From Stratiolaelaps scimitus (lineage: Eukaryota; Arthropoda; Arachnida; Mesostigmata; Laelapidae), in the NCBI GenBank assembly GCA_019614645.1, contig JABWDB010000012.1:7130001-7194000 (forward strand): a stretch of 64,000 nt of DNA, given 5' to 3'. Of the stretch, positions 12,776 through 26,252 are shown in pieces. The stretch's first letter is position 1; every line of letters begins with the position of its first letter. The translations under genes and the position numbers were made by a program. Under the pieces are notes generated by a model. The model was not told the origin of the DNA, ran no database searches, and saw only the letters and a list, made by a program, of their open reading frames with translations.

Positions 12776-15700
12776 TTTAATATCATACAATAGCTGCACA
12801 TGCGTACTATATTTATGCGTATATTGTTGGGGGGAGATCGCATTATGTCTAAGAACGCATGATGAGATCACCAATCGTTTTCCACTCGACAATCCCCGCA
12901 ACACTCATTAATAATATCGTTTTGTAGATAACCTACCCATTACGAAGCTCAATCAACATTATGCTCTCCGGGGTAGCGGAATACGTCCAAGGCACGTATT
13001 GTGATCTAAGGAGTCTGCTCATAGTCAGCAAAAGTTGTCTGTACGATTGTAAATCGTGTGCAGGGATCACAGGATTACAATATGCTCCATTTTTTTTTCA
13101 CCGTAAACTGTCGGGACGAACGACTGCGAATCAGATGTATCAGCAAGGCACGGCTATCTCCCATCCGACTATTTATTTAACTGTTGTACGGCGGGATGCC
13201 GCAGGGGCCGCAGTCCACGGGGCAAAAAATTTGTGTTGGGGTAAAATTTGTTACTCACTTATCCTTGGAGGCGGTAGTAGGACAAATAGCCTGTCCTTAA
13301 GGACATATAGCCCTTCCTATTCTGCCTGTACATTTCGACATGCCTACACATCCTGTTTTTCTCTCTCTATCCCTCATCAGTTGCAGATATTTAAGAACTA
13401 ACCGAGGGACCGTTTCTCCAAGCGCGTTCATTGAAGCTAAGCGGTGCGTCTACTCGTGAGGACCGGTGAGGATCAAGACCGATTACTTTTGACCGTTTCG
13501 TCTCCCGGGGAAGCCTTCTAATCAATATCAGGATCTTGAAAGGTATTCGAAATCCAACGAAGGAAGGTTCGCCGTCATGGGAGCAGGGTCCGTGTCCCGC
13601 CATGGGTGCAGGCTAGGCTAGGCTGTGGGGTACAGCCGCGGTAGAGACGTCTACGGCGACGCCGGGAAGAGGTCAGTCGAAGCAGCAGCGATGAAGGCGG
13701 TCTGGGCATATGCCCGGGTAAGTATCTCGGGGCTGGGTCGACAAACGTTGAAAAACTCCCACCCAAGGGCCTAGCCAAGGGCCGACCGACGACCGAACTG
13801 AACCTCTGTTAGGCCGAACTGGAGTTTCGACCCAGAAACAGCTGAAGTTTACTCAGAGCGAAGAGATGGACGAGCTGAGCGGACCGACGAGGATTGAAGA
13901 CTCCTGTCGAACACACGAACTTTGAGGCGAACCACGGTGTGTCCTGACGGTAACATGCCGTTCGCTATAGCCGAGCGGACATAGTGTTGAAAGGCAGTTT
14001 GCTTCGATGGCCTACCTTTTTTCAGCAGCCTAATTTATGCCGATTCGGATGGCGGGAGGGGCGCCAAGGAAGAAAAACGTAGGGGTCGGGCGCCTGAGAG
14101 TTGAAGGAGGCTAAATGCCGATTATACCTCTGGCCACTAAACAGCGTGTGTACGAGCGAGGATTTTGTCATTTCACAATTGTTACCAAGTGTCTATGTAT
14201 TAGTGTAGCGCGATCGAATCAGGTGTTTATGAGCTGCTATTAAAGCAGACTTTCTTTCGTGCCTTGCCAGTTAGAAGATGGGCTTAAATTAGGTGTGATT
14301 AGGTCGAATTGTGGTACTCATAAGAAGACTTCATACCTGTTCTGTTTCCTCACAACTGTCTCGTAGGGGTACGGACCTCCATTGCCCATTCGATCGCGAA
14401 TCTGCAGCTGGGTTCCGGCATCGAATCGAATAATTAAAGAAGAATATGCTAGTATTAATATTATTATTATTGCCACTGTTAATATTAGTCAAACCGCCGG
14501 CCCTACTACTTACGGGTGCATCGGCTTGCTTTTCGCCCACGACAGCAACAACAACGACAACCATCGTGTCGTTCGTTGCTCACGATGTCTGAAGCCACTT
14601 TAGCGATTGCTTGCAAACCCACGAAACCGGCCGATACAACAAGCGCCATCCTCCATCCACCCTTCAGAATAGACCAGCAAGCGCTCCGCTCGAAGCGCGC
14701 CAGAGAAACACTGCCTAGGCAATATGCACGAGAGCCAATAACGTTCGCCAACCCGAGAAGGCCTGCCCGTTCTTGCATCTTCCGGAACTACCTGCAGCTG
14801 TTTGTGTCTGTCTGCGTGCCCTTCGTTGACACACATTCTCTCTCTCGCTCTCTCTCTCTGTATATATATATCCTCTCTATTCCTGCATGAGCATCAATTT
14901 ATTAAAGTCAGCTCTTTGTGCGGACTCCTCCGTCGTTCCGCCATCTATGTCCATGTCCTACCGAAGCGCCGTCCGGAGGAAAATCCCACCAAATCTGTCT
15001 GTTATTCATGGAGTCTCGCTAAGTCGCACCCCCTCTTCTTTGAAGCTTGATTTTCGTCTAGTGCTGCGCCCACTGGTATGGCAGCCGATCGAATCTGCAG
15101 CTGAAAGGACTATTGGTGCTTTCTCATTCTCGGCTGCGTGGAACGAGGCGGCAGCGTCGCGGTACCTAGGGATCAATTAATCAAACAATCTTCGATTTGT
15201 GTTTATTTATGGAACTTTGTGTGTGTTTATTTTTGTACAAACGCTTAAGTTCTCGTTAAATAGTAGTGCGGGAAATGTAAACACCACATCTGGCCTGGCA
15301 GGATGATTATTCAATTTCGGTAGCTATTTACATATATCACAAATAATTGACCGATTCGAATGAGTAGTTAAACGGAGCCACGAGTTAGACCATGCTTCAA
15401 GTACATACGTATTTACATATTTATACGACACAAGGAGTGAAAATAGTAGGAGTCCGCTATTCGTTTATTCGATCAAAGCGATTTTCTTCACCTCATATGA
15501 AAACCTTTTAGCTGAGGTAAATGCTCGAGCCTTACAAGGGGAGTGAGCTCCACACGGTCGGGATATGTCGCGGGTTCGAATCCTCTCGGGGGACCTCAGG
15601 GTGGTGCTGGTTTTTCATCCCGACATTTCCCCTCGGAGCAAATCGTCCACATCGACAAGCACCGAGAAGTGTCTGATGGAAGAACGACAGCGAGTCGTTC

Positions 15701-17885
15701 AGCCGCCGACGACAACAAGTCCAGATACTCGCCCAACCTATTGGCTGACTCTTGTCGTTTGGTTCTCCAAACGCAAAAATTAGCTGCCCGACTTTGCGAT
15801 ACGTGCTCTTCGTTCGCTAGTCCATGACAGAAATGGATGTGCTTGTGAGACAAGCACTTGCTTCTTCCGCGTGCGACAAGGATCCAGTATAGGCGAAACC
15901 TACTCTGCGTCCTGGCCTTCACAGACGGCCTGTGTGTTTCGCATCGGACAGGGCAGGGCCCACTCCACAGGCCCTCAGCGAGCGAAGCCTCTCGCACGAC
16001 GTACTATAACGACGCGGGAATCCTCGCTGAGAGCGCATACGAACTCAGGATGCGTGCGCATACACGCCAGCAGGATGAGACGGGAGCGCAGTCAGGAGTA
16101 GCCTGACGGGAGAGGCGCGCTTGCTAGAGAGGCGTGGCCTACATGGCAGAGACCATCAATGTCGTTTTTTATCGCCATCTTTCCGCTTTGTCCTTCTCGT
16201 TCCACACCGACTCGGATTCTTCATTTATTATAGTCGCCATCACCATCAGCATTATCATCGACAGACACCGTGAGTCAGTCACCTGGCTGCCTTCCTGCAA
16301 TTTCAGATATCACACATTGCTATGGCGTCTAGGAACAGCGCAATCCTGCTCTTGCCAGAATTGCCAGCAACATCTGCTTGCCACAGTGATTAATCGTGGG
16401 TAGTCAAGCCAGCCAATTTACGCTGTCCCATCATTTTTCGGTTGGAGATTGGAAATCTTGAGATGATAGCGCAGCAGCTGGCGGACGCCTGCCCTATTCT
16501 TTTTCACCTTTTATAAACCTTTTTTTGAACCTATTTTGCACACGCTACATCTACCGTACGCTGGATGGGGGTTTCGGCCGGTGGGATGGCCTCGCACAGT
16601 TTGTGAAACAAATTTCGGGATTCGAACGGTGAATCGTCTCCAGTGACGGTGAACGTTTGGAAAATCTTCTTGCCAATAGTGTAATATTAAACAATTTCAT
16701 ATACGTTTTTATAACGTAAACGGATGCCTTTAAACTCCATAGCATTAATGAAGATTCATATGCCAACACCGCTGACGATGACTCGGACGAAACAACCTAT
16801 AGTGGCTTTATTGAGACTCTTTCGCGCCATAAATGAAGAAGGTCATTACATACTGCTCGAGGTCACCCCATTATTCGGTATACACATATTATATGTGGGT
16901 GTTTCCATGGTTAATAGACAACATTACGTGTTTTTTTTATTGATAAACTATTGGCGCACTTTTTTGTCATGTTCAGGTTCTCTCTCCGAAATCATCGACA
17001 TGCTCAGACATCAACGAGAGTCGGGATGCGTGCAGGATTTGCGACTTTTGTAATTAACCATTTGATTGAGTTGGGCTGGAGACAAGACGAGTGTTTTTCG
17101 AAAGGCATATGAGACAAATGGCCATAATCGAACATCACATGCAACGAATTCATTAAGAGCATAGCTACCATGTATCTAAGACCAAAAAAATGCAGTTAAT
17201 ATACAGAAGGTTAGGTAAAATCGCTGCGGCAATTGCTAGCAGAAGACCTATTAGGAAATCTTCCGTTCCCGTTTTCGAAAGCCTTCCCCGACGATGGGAC
17301 GAGATCGACACCAGCACATTTCTCTCCGCCAGCGTAAAAGCTGTCAGACCGGCAAGCGACAGAAAATTTTAACAGGGACCTGTTTCTCCGTTGAGAGTAG
17401 AACTTCACTGTCAAATTACTGTCGGCCTGAAAATCGAATTCGAAAATGGATTGATTCGAGAGATTGCAATTAAGGATATTCCCCTGTGATTTGTGAACGA
17501 AATAGCCTTAGAGGAATCGCCGAGCCTACTTAAGGAGCGCTAGTTGTCCTTGGCGGCCGTGTGCACTTAGTAGGCGAAGGCTCTTTGGAAATTCTTCCCT
17601 TACGTGTGTGATACGAGCTGTCCAAGTAATGTTTGGATCTCGCTTGGAGAACTCGTTTGAATATCTTCGTATTCTACAAAATAAAGTAGCCGCTCAAGGA
17701 CGAGCACATAGAGAGGGATCTGTGGATATTTGAACGGGCGGATATCCCCTTCGGGCATGCTATGGTACTCAGATCACCAAATTTGAGGAAGGCACCTACT
17801 CCTTTAGATGATCACGAATCGGCTAATATTTCGAGCACATCTACAGAAAGCGAATGTGTAGCCATTCTAAGCTAAACTTAACCAT
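12776..17885. other. No gene recognised; box B-like site at 15570
   Basis: No convincing coding region in about 5 kb. At 15569-15590 there is GCGGGTTCGAATCC, a good RNA polymerase III box B. The flanking bases do not fold into a proper T-stem, so it is more likely a decayed SINE than a tRNA gene. At 15240-15256 ACGCTTAAGTTCTCG resembles the LINE 3' motif in reverse orientation. Confidence 0.4.
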
Positions 17886-17985
17886 TAAAGGAACTGCAGT
17901 TACAGCGCGTACGTTCTCGATAGTGATGTCATCAGGTCGCGGGACTGCGACCTCCGGCTGTTTACATGGGCAATTTGGCCCATGC
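17886..17985 (-). repeat. SINE-1, diverged copy
   Basis: Read on the minus strand, a degenerate box B (AGGTCGCAGTCCCG, 17939-17952 in plus coordinates) is followed by GATGACATCAC and then CGAGAACG...GTAACTGCAGTTCC at 17886-17919. That is the same order and spacing as the SINE-1 copy at 10.0 kb. The match is partial and the copy is old. Confidence 0.45.
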
Positions 17986-19766
17986 ATGCATGCGTGCTGG
18001 AGGAACGATTATGTCTCGTAGGTCCTTTTGAAGCACATGTGGCCTACGCAACATTGGCATCTATTGTCAACTCACGAACAGTCTTATGTACCATATATCA
18101 TTGCATATCAGTATCCTGCATAGGCGGAGCATCTTGTAAGCCGGAGCTTACGTCTACACACGTCACCACGCCGGCATAGTGTCTTACAAGTCAGCTGTAT
18201 AGAATGAGGTTGATTTGTATTCTTATCAGGACGTTCCTGAGTGCCCCCCTCCCAATCATCAGGTCCCCCAAGTCTCTGTACCTCACACGTCCTCATATAA
18301 AAAAAAACACATTAAAATGTATCCCATTCACTGCTCATTGTGCTCTCGGCTTTTTTTTGGGAGGAAGTCATTGACGTACATACGAACGCCACGTCCACGG
18401 CATGGGCTGCCCAGGCCGGGTAGGTCCAGCCGGGTCCGGAAAGACCCCTCCTCACCGCACTCGCTCGCGTTCCGCGACTCTCACTTGCTCGATCTAGGCC
18501 AGTGCGTTAGCAAGTGTTAGCAGCATATCACCGATTCATTTATCTCCCTTTAGCCCAGTTGTCATCCTTCGTTAAGGGGACTGCATACGCACGAACAGAT
18601 ATGCGGACGGTTCGATCGACTGCGCTGTAATCAGACGCAAAAGGAGCCACTGCCGTCTCCGCCACCACTCCCTCTATTTCTCTCTCTCTCCCTCCCGTTC
18701 TCTCATGTCCTTCTGGAACAGCCTACGGATTGCCTTGGCCTGCTGCAGCTCGCCCTGATTTAGGCCTCTGCACATCTCGATTCGTTCGTCCGTCCCCGAG
18801 ATCGAAAAAATCTTCTCTGCCAGAGGCAAAAATCAGGTCCACGGTCGGTGATGTCTCCGAGCGTAACACTGCACCGAGGGTAGCGCGGGTGAGAGTCTTA
18901 GCCCGATGCTCTAGGCCCTGAGCGCTCCAACCGAGGAGTCCAGTGCAGACTGCGTGACAGTAGAGCCTGACGGTAGTACGAGACTAGACGGTTTCTCCCG
19001 CTGAATGCCTCCACAGCGCAGCGTCCTGACCACTTTCTACTGCACGGCAGGCCCCGTGAGAAGGCCGCAGAAGGATCCACTCAGACTTGCGACCAAGGCG
19101 ATGATGCGACGTGATGCGGCGCGCCGCAAGCGACGCTGTCTAACATCGGCGTCGGCACCAGTAGTCCTGCTGTCACTGGTCCTGATGAGCGACCGGCTAC
19201 CGGGACCGAGCAGTGGTCCTCTGCTGCCGCGGCAAGTAGAGTAACAACTGCTGCTGGTCCTACTTCTTCGTCCTGTCCTGCATCGACGGTGGGGGTGGCG
19301 GCGGTCGTGGCGTACCCGACCCATCTCGGTATCCCAACGGCATCCAGCGGTGGCATAAAATCCCTGGACTGCTTGACTGTTGGTTGACGGGCACGAACGC
19401 CAGTGGCTGTCGGCCTCCCACTGGCGCCCAGGAGGGGCCCGAGCGGGACCCGAAGCCTTCCTCCGCTGTGGTACGCTTTCCGTCTCGAGGACTAATCAGC
19501 CGGAAAAAGGGGTCGCCTACCCGGCCATCCACCGCTGGGGAGCATAGCCTACCTCGACAAGCGAATAGTATATAGTACAAGAAGCGGGTTGCGAAGATCG
19601 GGGCGAGAAGGGACATAATCAAAGCCGCTGTTGTCAGACAGGAGAGAGCGAGAGAGAGAGGCAGCTAACCGGGTGCAGCATCAGTGGAGACTGTCCCGTG
19701 GCTCGGCCCGCAGCCGTACGTGGCCATTGGAAACACTGTAACTGACGGGCTCATGAGAAAGCTCGC

Positions 19767-19770
<4 letters not shown>

Positions 19771-19806
<36 letters not shown>
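19771..19806. repeat. (GA)n microsatellite
   Basis: Eighteen GA dinucleotides. On the minus strand it encodes Leu-Ser repeats in otherwise meaningless frames. Confidence 0.9.
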
Positions 19807-19810
<4 letters not shown>

Positions 19811-20584
19811 AGACTCGTCCGTGTCCAAATGGAGAGACAATGTGAATGTCGGGAAGCCTGCATGGCGGGAACTCGAAAGGAGCGGTCCGGCTACACGGAC
19901 ACCGCTGTGCCAGGACCCAAAGACAAAGAAAAAGGCCACCAGGACGGAAACACCCACCCACACTGACTCATGACTACCCAGTGAACAGTCTGTGACAAAC
20001 CATTCGCTTCTTCGTCTTCGTCCGGCTGCCGAGCCGGTGGCCCGCTGCCTGGTCGCCGGATAACTAATTGGTAATCACCGAAAGAGACAAGTATTATATG
20101 ACAGAAAGGCTTACTTGAATGGAAGCAGAAGACCTCGAATCAGCAGGTCTCAACGGCGATACAGGCACGGTCATAGACAGGTGAGCGCTCATACTGAGGT
20201 AACACAAGGAGGAGTCCGCACTGCGATGCAATGCGGGATGTCCAGGGGCAAGATTACGCGGTCGTTTGGTTGCGGCGTTCGTTGATAGAAGCGGTCGCCT
20301 CCATAGGAAAACTCTTCCGGGAACCCTATCCCTCTCTCTCTCTCTCTCAATGACGTAATCACGATAATAATACCTAACATCAGTGGTAGTGCCATGGTGT
20401 CATGTTCTTCGAGAATAATTATAATAGTAGCAGTAGTTGTGATATTATGATGATGATGTCACTGATTAAAATTATCTAATTATAAGCATGTGTCGATTTG
20501 TATTCATTTCACATGATATCCAGTTCTGCTTGTCATATTATCGTACGACGATGCGTTGCGTTACGATTTACCATATCTATTATT

Positions 20585-20670
<86 letters not shown>

Positions 20671-20674
20671 TATA
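20585..20674. repeat. Long interrupted (TA)n microsatellite
   Basis: About 90 bases of TA repeats interrupted by three TG steps at regular 20-40 base intervals. Confidence 0.9.
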
Positions 20675-23600
20675 AATAAATCTGTCGGTGGTTCAAATGT
20701 TCCCGGGGGCGTCGTTATTTGTATGAACTCATATACGAAATAAATGCGAGAACAAGCCTGAAGGAGCCTCTCCTGTTAGACAGGAAACAAGAATAAAAAT
20801 TAGTTAAAGGATTTGCCCATCTGAGAGGGGAAATCATGTTTTTGGAACAATAGAACCAACGTTGTGCAAATTGTGTAAAACAAAATATCCATATTTGCGT
20901 CCAGCTAACAACCGGATTAATTTATCTTTTTTTCTACTGTCGAATACGCTTGAAGGCGTTACGTAGACTTCTTGATTGGGAGACAAGTCGATATTGGGAA
21001 CGGGCGCATATTGGGGTATGTTTTCCTGCTTAATCTAGGGAGCACGCTGTCGAGTGATACCATAGTCCAACGCAGTTGGTGTGTGTCTGTTTCGGCTACC
21101 TCTGTAGCACGTTACCGCAGCTCTTTCGGGGAGGGCTGAGCTTTTGATTCTAAGATTTGCTTTCAGTAAATAATGATCAGCCTCAGTTGAAAAGATTTTT
21201 TACTTCGTTCGCACCACGTTGATATCCCTTCGCAGTATGCTCCTCCTGACATTACTAACAGATTGCTTCTTCCAAGCGAATCTCGCATGGTCAGCTATTA
21301 TATAGAATGCGACCAAAGAGACGGAACAGCCTAAACATTGGACACGTTCGCGACAGTTATCCGATTTTAGCGAACTATGCCAGCCCTGGAAAGCTGAAAC
21401 GCTGGAAGCCTTCAACGCCCGTGCAACCTGCCTTCGCCTCTCTGACCCCTGCCGTCGAGTTACCCCCGTGATTTTATCGGACATTACGCCGGCGCCGACT
21501 TTGAAGCCGCTTCGCACGAAGTGTTTGTTGTACCATTTCCTACTGTCCACCTTCCGTTGTCCTGGATATATCCATGTCCTGGGTGTATCCACTTTCTGGG
21601 TGCATCGTCGCCCTCTCAACCCCAGCGTCCCCAGGCTTCTGCGTCTGCGATGGGCATTTATATTCCGCTGAACGAGTGTGGATCGTTGAGCGAGAAGAGA
21701 ACCGCTGAAAGGCCAATAGTTGTTAATTTAGCTACATGGGAATACAACTGCTCAGCGTCGACTCTCCTGTTGGTTCCTTATTTCGGCGCCTCCGACTGGG
21801 CCTGCGCGAGATGACGATCCGACAGAAGGTCACCGAAGCTCTGCTGACGGCGCTTCGCCCCGTCATGGCCGGAAGGATCACATCAGAGGATAAACCAGCA
21901 CTGGGGTTCGAGAGACTACCGCCGAGAGAGTTCCATGTGGTGTTGTTGTCACAGCTGTTCTACAGGGAGACGAAAACTGCGCCTACTGCCCGGATGAAAA
22001 AAAAAAGCACACCTCGACGAGATACTTGCTATCACCTTTTTATACGATAGCGACTGCTCAGTCAATCGCCACATCTGCCTTCGTTGCCTCTCGATTAACG
22101 TCGCGAGATCAATGCACAGGGGGTAGGGTCCCTCCTCGTCGGGGGCCACCATTGAAATGATGAGGAACCGAACGGTGAAGCGAGAGAGCAAAGAGAGCGA
22201 GAGGGAGCGAGAGAGAATCGAGAACAAAAAAGTAGCTTCACTCTAGTAACCAGGGGAGAACAGGGTGAGACTCGTCTCGACAACGGGCTGGTTTGCCATT
22301 CGCCCGATACTGTATCCCTGCGACGATCGTCAGCGACGACACCACGTGCGCGGGGGACTATCGGAAAGGCGAAGACCACTCTGAGTCGACTTGGTTAGCT
22401 GCTGCTGACGAACGATGGGAAGCACGAGCTGGCAGGCAGATCACCTGACGCTTGTGACGCCTGCCAGCCACTATATCGAATGTCCAATTTGGCTAACGAG
22501 GGCGACTGGCGACAAACTGACGCATCAGGCCGATAAAGGCCCTATCACGGCCGGCTGGGCCAAGTCGTCCTGGCGGACGTCGACGACGAACGCCGGTCGG
22601 AGAACGGTACAGGGGTGTCAGTCAACATCTACGCTCAGAAGTGCGGGCAGGACGCTTCGGCGAAATCGAGCAGGGATCCGTAGCCGGGCCAGCGAAGAGG
22701 TATTTGAGCATGGGGTTGTTTCGTTCACATCGTCGACAGCGGCCGAAAGGCGCGCTCATTCAATTTAGGCCTCGTCACGTCGAGAAAGCCCCCCTCGTCA
22801 TGGTCCGAGGATGCAATCGTGCCGCGACCTCTAGCAGCGTATGGCAAGGTCACACGCAAAATATCTCTCTTTTTGCCCTAGACACAGCAATAATAGACAC
22901 GCTAGCCATTGATCCGGGACAGGTGGAGCTTCGACTTTGGACTGTGAGAATTGAAAGCTCGAGAACGTCGCAGATGCGTTGTCGTTTTTCGTGTCTGCTG
23001 AATTGGACGACACTTTGCCAGCTCTGCATTTTCGCCATATATCGTACGCGTGTGTTGTAGCTAGATAAAGGGAACGAGTGGGCTCGGCGTGTAATTTTCG
23101 CCAATTTCGTTGAGCCGAGAACGATCGAGAAATGATTTTCGACAGCGCCACAGGCGAATTTAGAGTGCTCAGAGCTCAAATAATTAGAACGTGATTATAA
23201 TTCGAGATCAAAAAATTGTGCTAAACGAAGCCGCTGCCATCACGGCAACAACGCCCTGTCCAATCACACATACTAAGATTGCACCAGTATAAATATGAAA
23301 ATCATGACGAGAATTATTATGTGATAAATACTTAACGATGTGCTGTGCACACCTGGGCGACACTATTAAGTTTGTGACCGTAATATGCACTTTTTTCTAG
23401 CCAGATGTCAAATTGAGAGCTACGCAATCAGGAGCCTCACCGCTTTGATCTAAAACATTGCCATTTCTCTAATTAGCTGTGTGGCTTAAAAATTCACTTC
23501 GTATTTATCCGTTCGACATTAACGTTGAACCCCCCCCTCAGCCACCTAGCGGCAATCATCTGATAGTCGTACAAGTGCTATAATTATATTATACGTCTAA

Positions 23601-25457
23601 TCTATCTGTATATCTAATCAATCTACAATGCTAACCTCTAATTGGAAAAATATCTTCCAAAGCTATCGCCTTACTCGCGCATAAAATTCTAACTGTATAG
23701 CAAGTTACCGCGAAACGTGCTCTGTGAGTAATACCATCGTAGTGTGACCACGCAAGCTTTTTGTTCCACCACTTTTGAACAGATGCAGATAGGACATTGG
23801 GCCAATCCAATGGAAAGCCTGAAACGGACCGGCATTCACGAGAGAAAAATAGATCATATGTTAACGACCCCCAGCTAGACGCGTTTGCCTATTGCAGGCC
23901 ACCTGCTGACGCTGAGGAAGAGACTTAATCGTGGAATTAATTCTCCACTAATTGTTCGAATTTTCTTACCTAAAATTAGCACTGGTACCCGCCACTCGTA
24001 CGGGGCGCACACGGCCCGTACTGGCGTGGACCTTAATCTCGCTCTAGTTGCCTGTGCGTATCAGACTCAATCGTTAGCTCTTAGTAAAACCTTCTACCTC
24101 TAGAAACTCACGGCGATAGAGCCGCAATCGTCATGACGGACAATTGATACCGCGTTGAACCGTTGGGTCGTATGGAATTGACGACAAACAAGAAAATCTG
24201 TCCTTCTTAATTCCTGGCAAATCCAACTAATGGTTCTTTTACGAAGTGATATATATATATATATATATATGAGCTTCCCTTATATCACTCTTATTTCTTT
24301 CTTTCTCAAAATGTTTATATCTATTTATCTCATCTGAGTTAAATAACGAGAGGCAGTATAGCTTTCTTCGATAATGTTACTTTTAAAGTGTACACTTAAA
24401 GCTTTTCTGATCTCGGCAATATTATTAGGATTGATATTATTATAAACTCGACCTGCCCTATTCTACCAGATCATTCCGAAGCCGAAAGAAAGCTCAACTG
24501 TCACGGGTCCAATGTCAATAACGATATTAATCTGAACACGTAAATAAGCTCTGACGTTCTATTCTAATACAGATCATTCTAGAAATGTTATGCCATCATA
24601 ATAAATGCTTCAGGCGACCCATCTAATGGCACGAATCTGTCCTGTCGTCTGTGGTGCGCGTAAACATTTTAGCCAAGAATAACACTTTAAGCTATCCTAA
24701 TTATTAGTACCGGCCTAGTTAACTTCTTCCCGGCATGATTTCAATTCAAGCACTTCTTGCGGAGAATGAAGTAGTGGTTACGCGTTGAAATTACGGGATC
24801 TCACACACACACGGTGAGCTGGACAAAGAGGCAGGTATAGAGAGAGAGACTAATTAAATCTACCGAAATAATTAGTTTATTTAATTCAGCCTTGACTACA
24901 TTCGTAAGATCGGCTGTATATCGCTCTCAATAATAATAGAAATTGCGTAATGCGAGCACAATCATGAGAAGCTGAGAACTAGAATATAAGTGGTATTCTA
25001 TGCTATATCGCCATCTGTCGGCTGAGAATTGATTTATATTATTGCAACTATTCCTAAAAAGGCCAAACGAGACGTGAGGTTCATAGTTTATTTTTTATTA
25101 TTATTCACATACAATCAGGCACTTCCTCAAAGCTCTGCTTTACCCCAAAATAGGTCAGACACTTCGCATGTTGGACACGTCGAAGTACCTATGTATACCA
25201 AACAGACAGATCCGTATGCAACCATTACAAATTGACGCCTTTTGAATCGAAAACACGGCATGAATCACATAGCCAACAGCCAGTATCGGATCGTACGCTA
25301 ACATCCCGCTGTTTCGTGAAGTGTGATTTTAGGATTCTGGTTAAGCATCTCGCGACCTATTTCAAACGCTCATCCATCGATTTTGGTCAAAATAAGAACA
25401 TCGCCGCGATTTCCTAGTTAGCTAATTATCGCGCATTATAGCTAATTCACATGGCAA

Positions 25458-26252
25458 TTATTTAGTGTCATCGTTCGCTTCTGTGTTTTCTCCCGTGGGG
25501 CGATCATCCCCTGCATTTTTCATCTCCTTGAGAAGGTCCTTGACCTTGTCGGAAACCTTCTCAGCATCCTTGGCAATCGTCTTGGCTTCCACAGCAGCGT
25601 CCTTGGCTTTCACAGCAGCGTCCTTGGCTTCCACAGCAGCGTCCTTCGCGGCTTTGGCAGCAGACTTTGCCTCTTGGATGGTTAATTTCGCTTCTTTGAT
25701 GGCGGTCTTGGCTTCTTGAATTTCCGATTTCGCCTCCTTGGCGGCGGTCTTCGCCTCTTGAGTCGCGGCCTTCGCGTCCTTCAGTGCTGCTTTGACCTCT
25801 CTACTGGAATCGGCTGCATACGTTGCCACTGTTCTATAAGGGGCCTCCTCCTCTTTGGTAGTATACTCCTCCTCTTTCGTCTCTCGCTGCTCGCTGGATT
25901 GTTCCGCTTCCACCCTGCGCACGTTGAACAGGCCCAGTTTCCCGAGCAACAGAATGACGATCAGTGGCAGGACACCAACACTGATCACGACCGGCCACAG
26001 ATTGCACGCATGCCCCGACAAGGAGGAAAAGTCAGATTTGTTCAACAGATCCGTCAGTTGTGCGATCTGCTCCTGGAGCCCAAGGGGGAATGAGGCAAGA
26101 ATTCCCTCTGGCTGCGGAGGAGGCGGCGGCAGTGCAGGAGCTTGAGCGCCCTGACTCCCTGATAACAAATCAAAATACTGCTCACACTGTGCCGTTAACC
26201 AGGTCAAGCTGGTCTGAAGGTTTGAGAGCGCCATCTGCACCTGTGATGCCAT
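25458..26252 (-). CDS. Gene A: single-pass membrane protein with EAK heptad-repeat helix
   Basis: The first in-frame ATG (26252) has context GACATGG, giving 264 residues. A mixed N-terminal region with a five-proline run (residues 42-46) precedes one hydrophobic span at about 85-104, followed by a basic Arg-Arg at 112-113 within F-N-V-R-R-V. An acidic Glu-rich linker leads to residues 151-234. These are built from about ten seven-residue units beginning EAK, AAK or KAK, which should form a long Ala/Lys/Glu amphipathic helix or coiled coil. There is no N-terminal signal peptide, and the basic residues after the span suggest an exoplasmic N-terminus and a cytoplasmic tail. The span and the following motif match gene B. 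I recognise no known family, so function is unknown. It is the most downstream of four genes on this strand. Confidence 0.75.
   Translation of the reverse strand: MASQVQMALSNLQTSLTWLTAQCEQYFDLLSGSQGAQAPALPPPPPQPEGILASFPLGLQEQIAQLTDLLNKSDFSSLSGHACNLWPVVISVGVLPLIVILLLGKLGLFNVRRVEAEQSSEQRETKEEEYTTKEEEAPYRTVATYAADSSREVKAALKDAKAATQEAKTAAKEAKSEIQEAKTAIKEAKLTIQEAKSAAKAAKDAAVEAKDAAVKAKDAAVEAKTIAKDAEKVSDKVKDLLKEMKNAGDDRPTGENTEANDDTK

Larger units (their letters stand above)
17986..25457. other. No gene recognised; GC-rich block 18.4-19.6 kb
   Basis: About 7.5 kb without a supported gene. The block at 18.4-19.6 kb is GC-rich, and frames open on both strands without domains. A 139-codon minus frame at 21200-21619 is basic and unrecognised. 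From 23.2 to 25.4 kb the sequence is AT-rich with many stops. A (GA)n run lies at 19771-19806 and (TA)n runs at 20585-20674 and 24249-24270. Confidence 0.4.

Noticed and set aside
15540..15610. Possible tRNA gene with GGGTTCGAATCC
   Set aside because: The T-stem has mismatches and there is no matching acceptor stem.
20488..20743. Tyr/Ile-rich ORFs
   Set aside because: They are translation of a (TA)n microsatellite.
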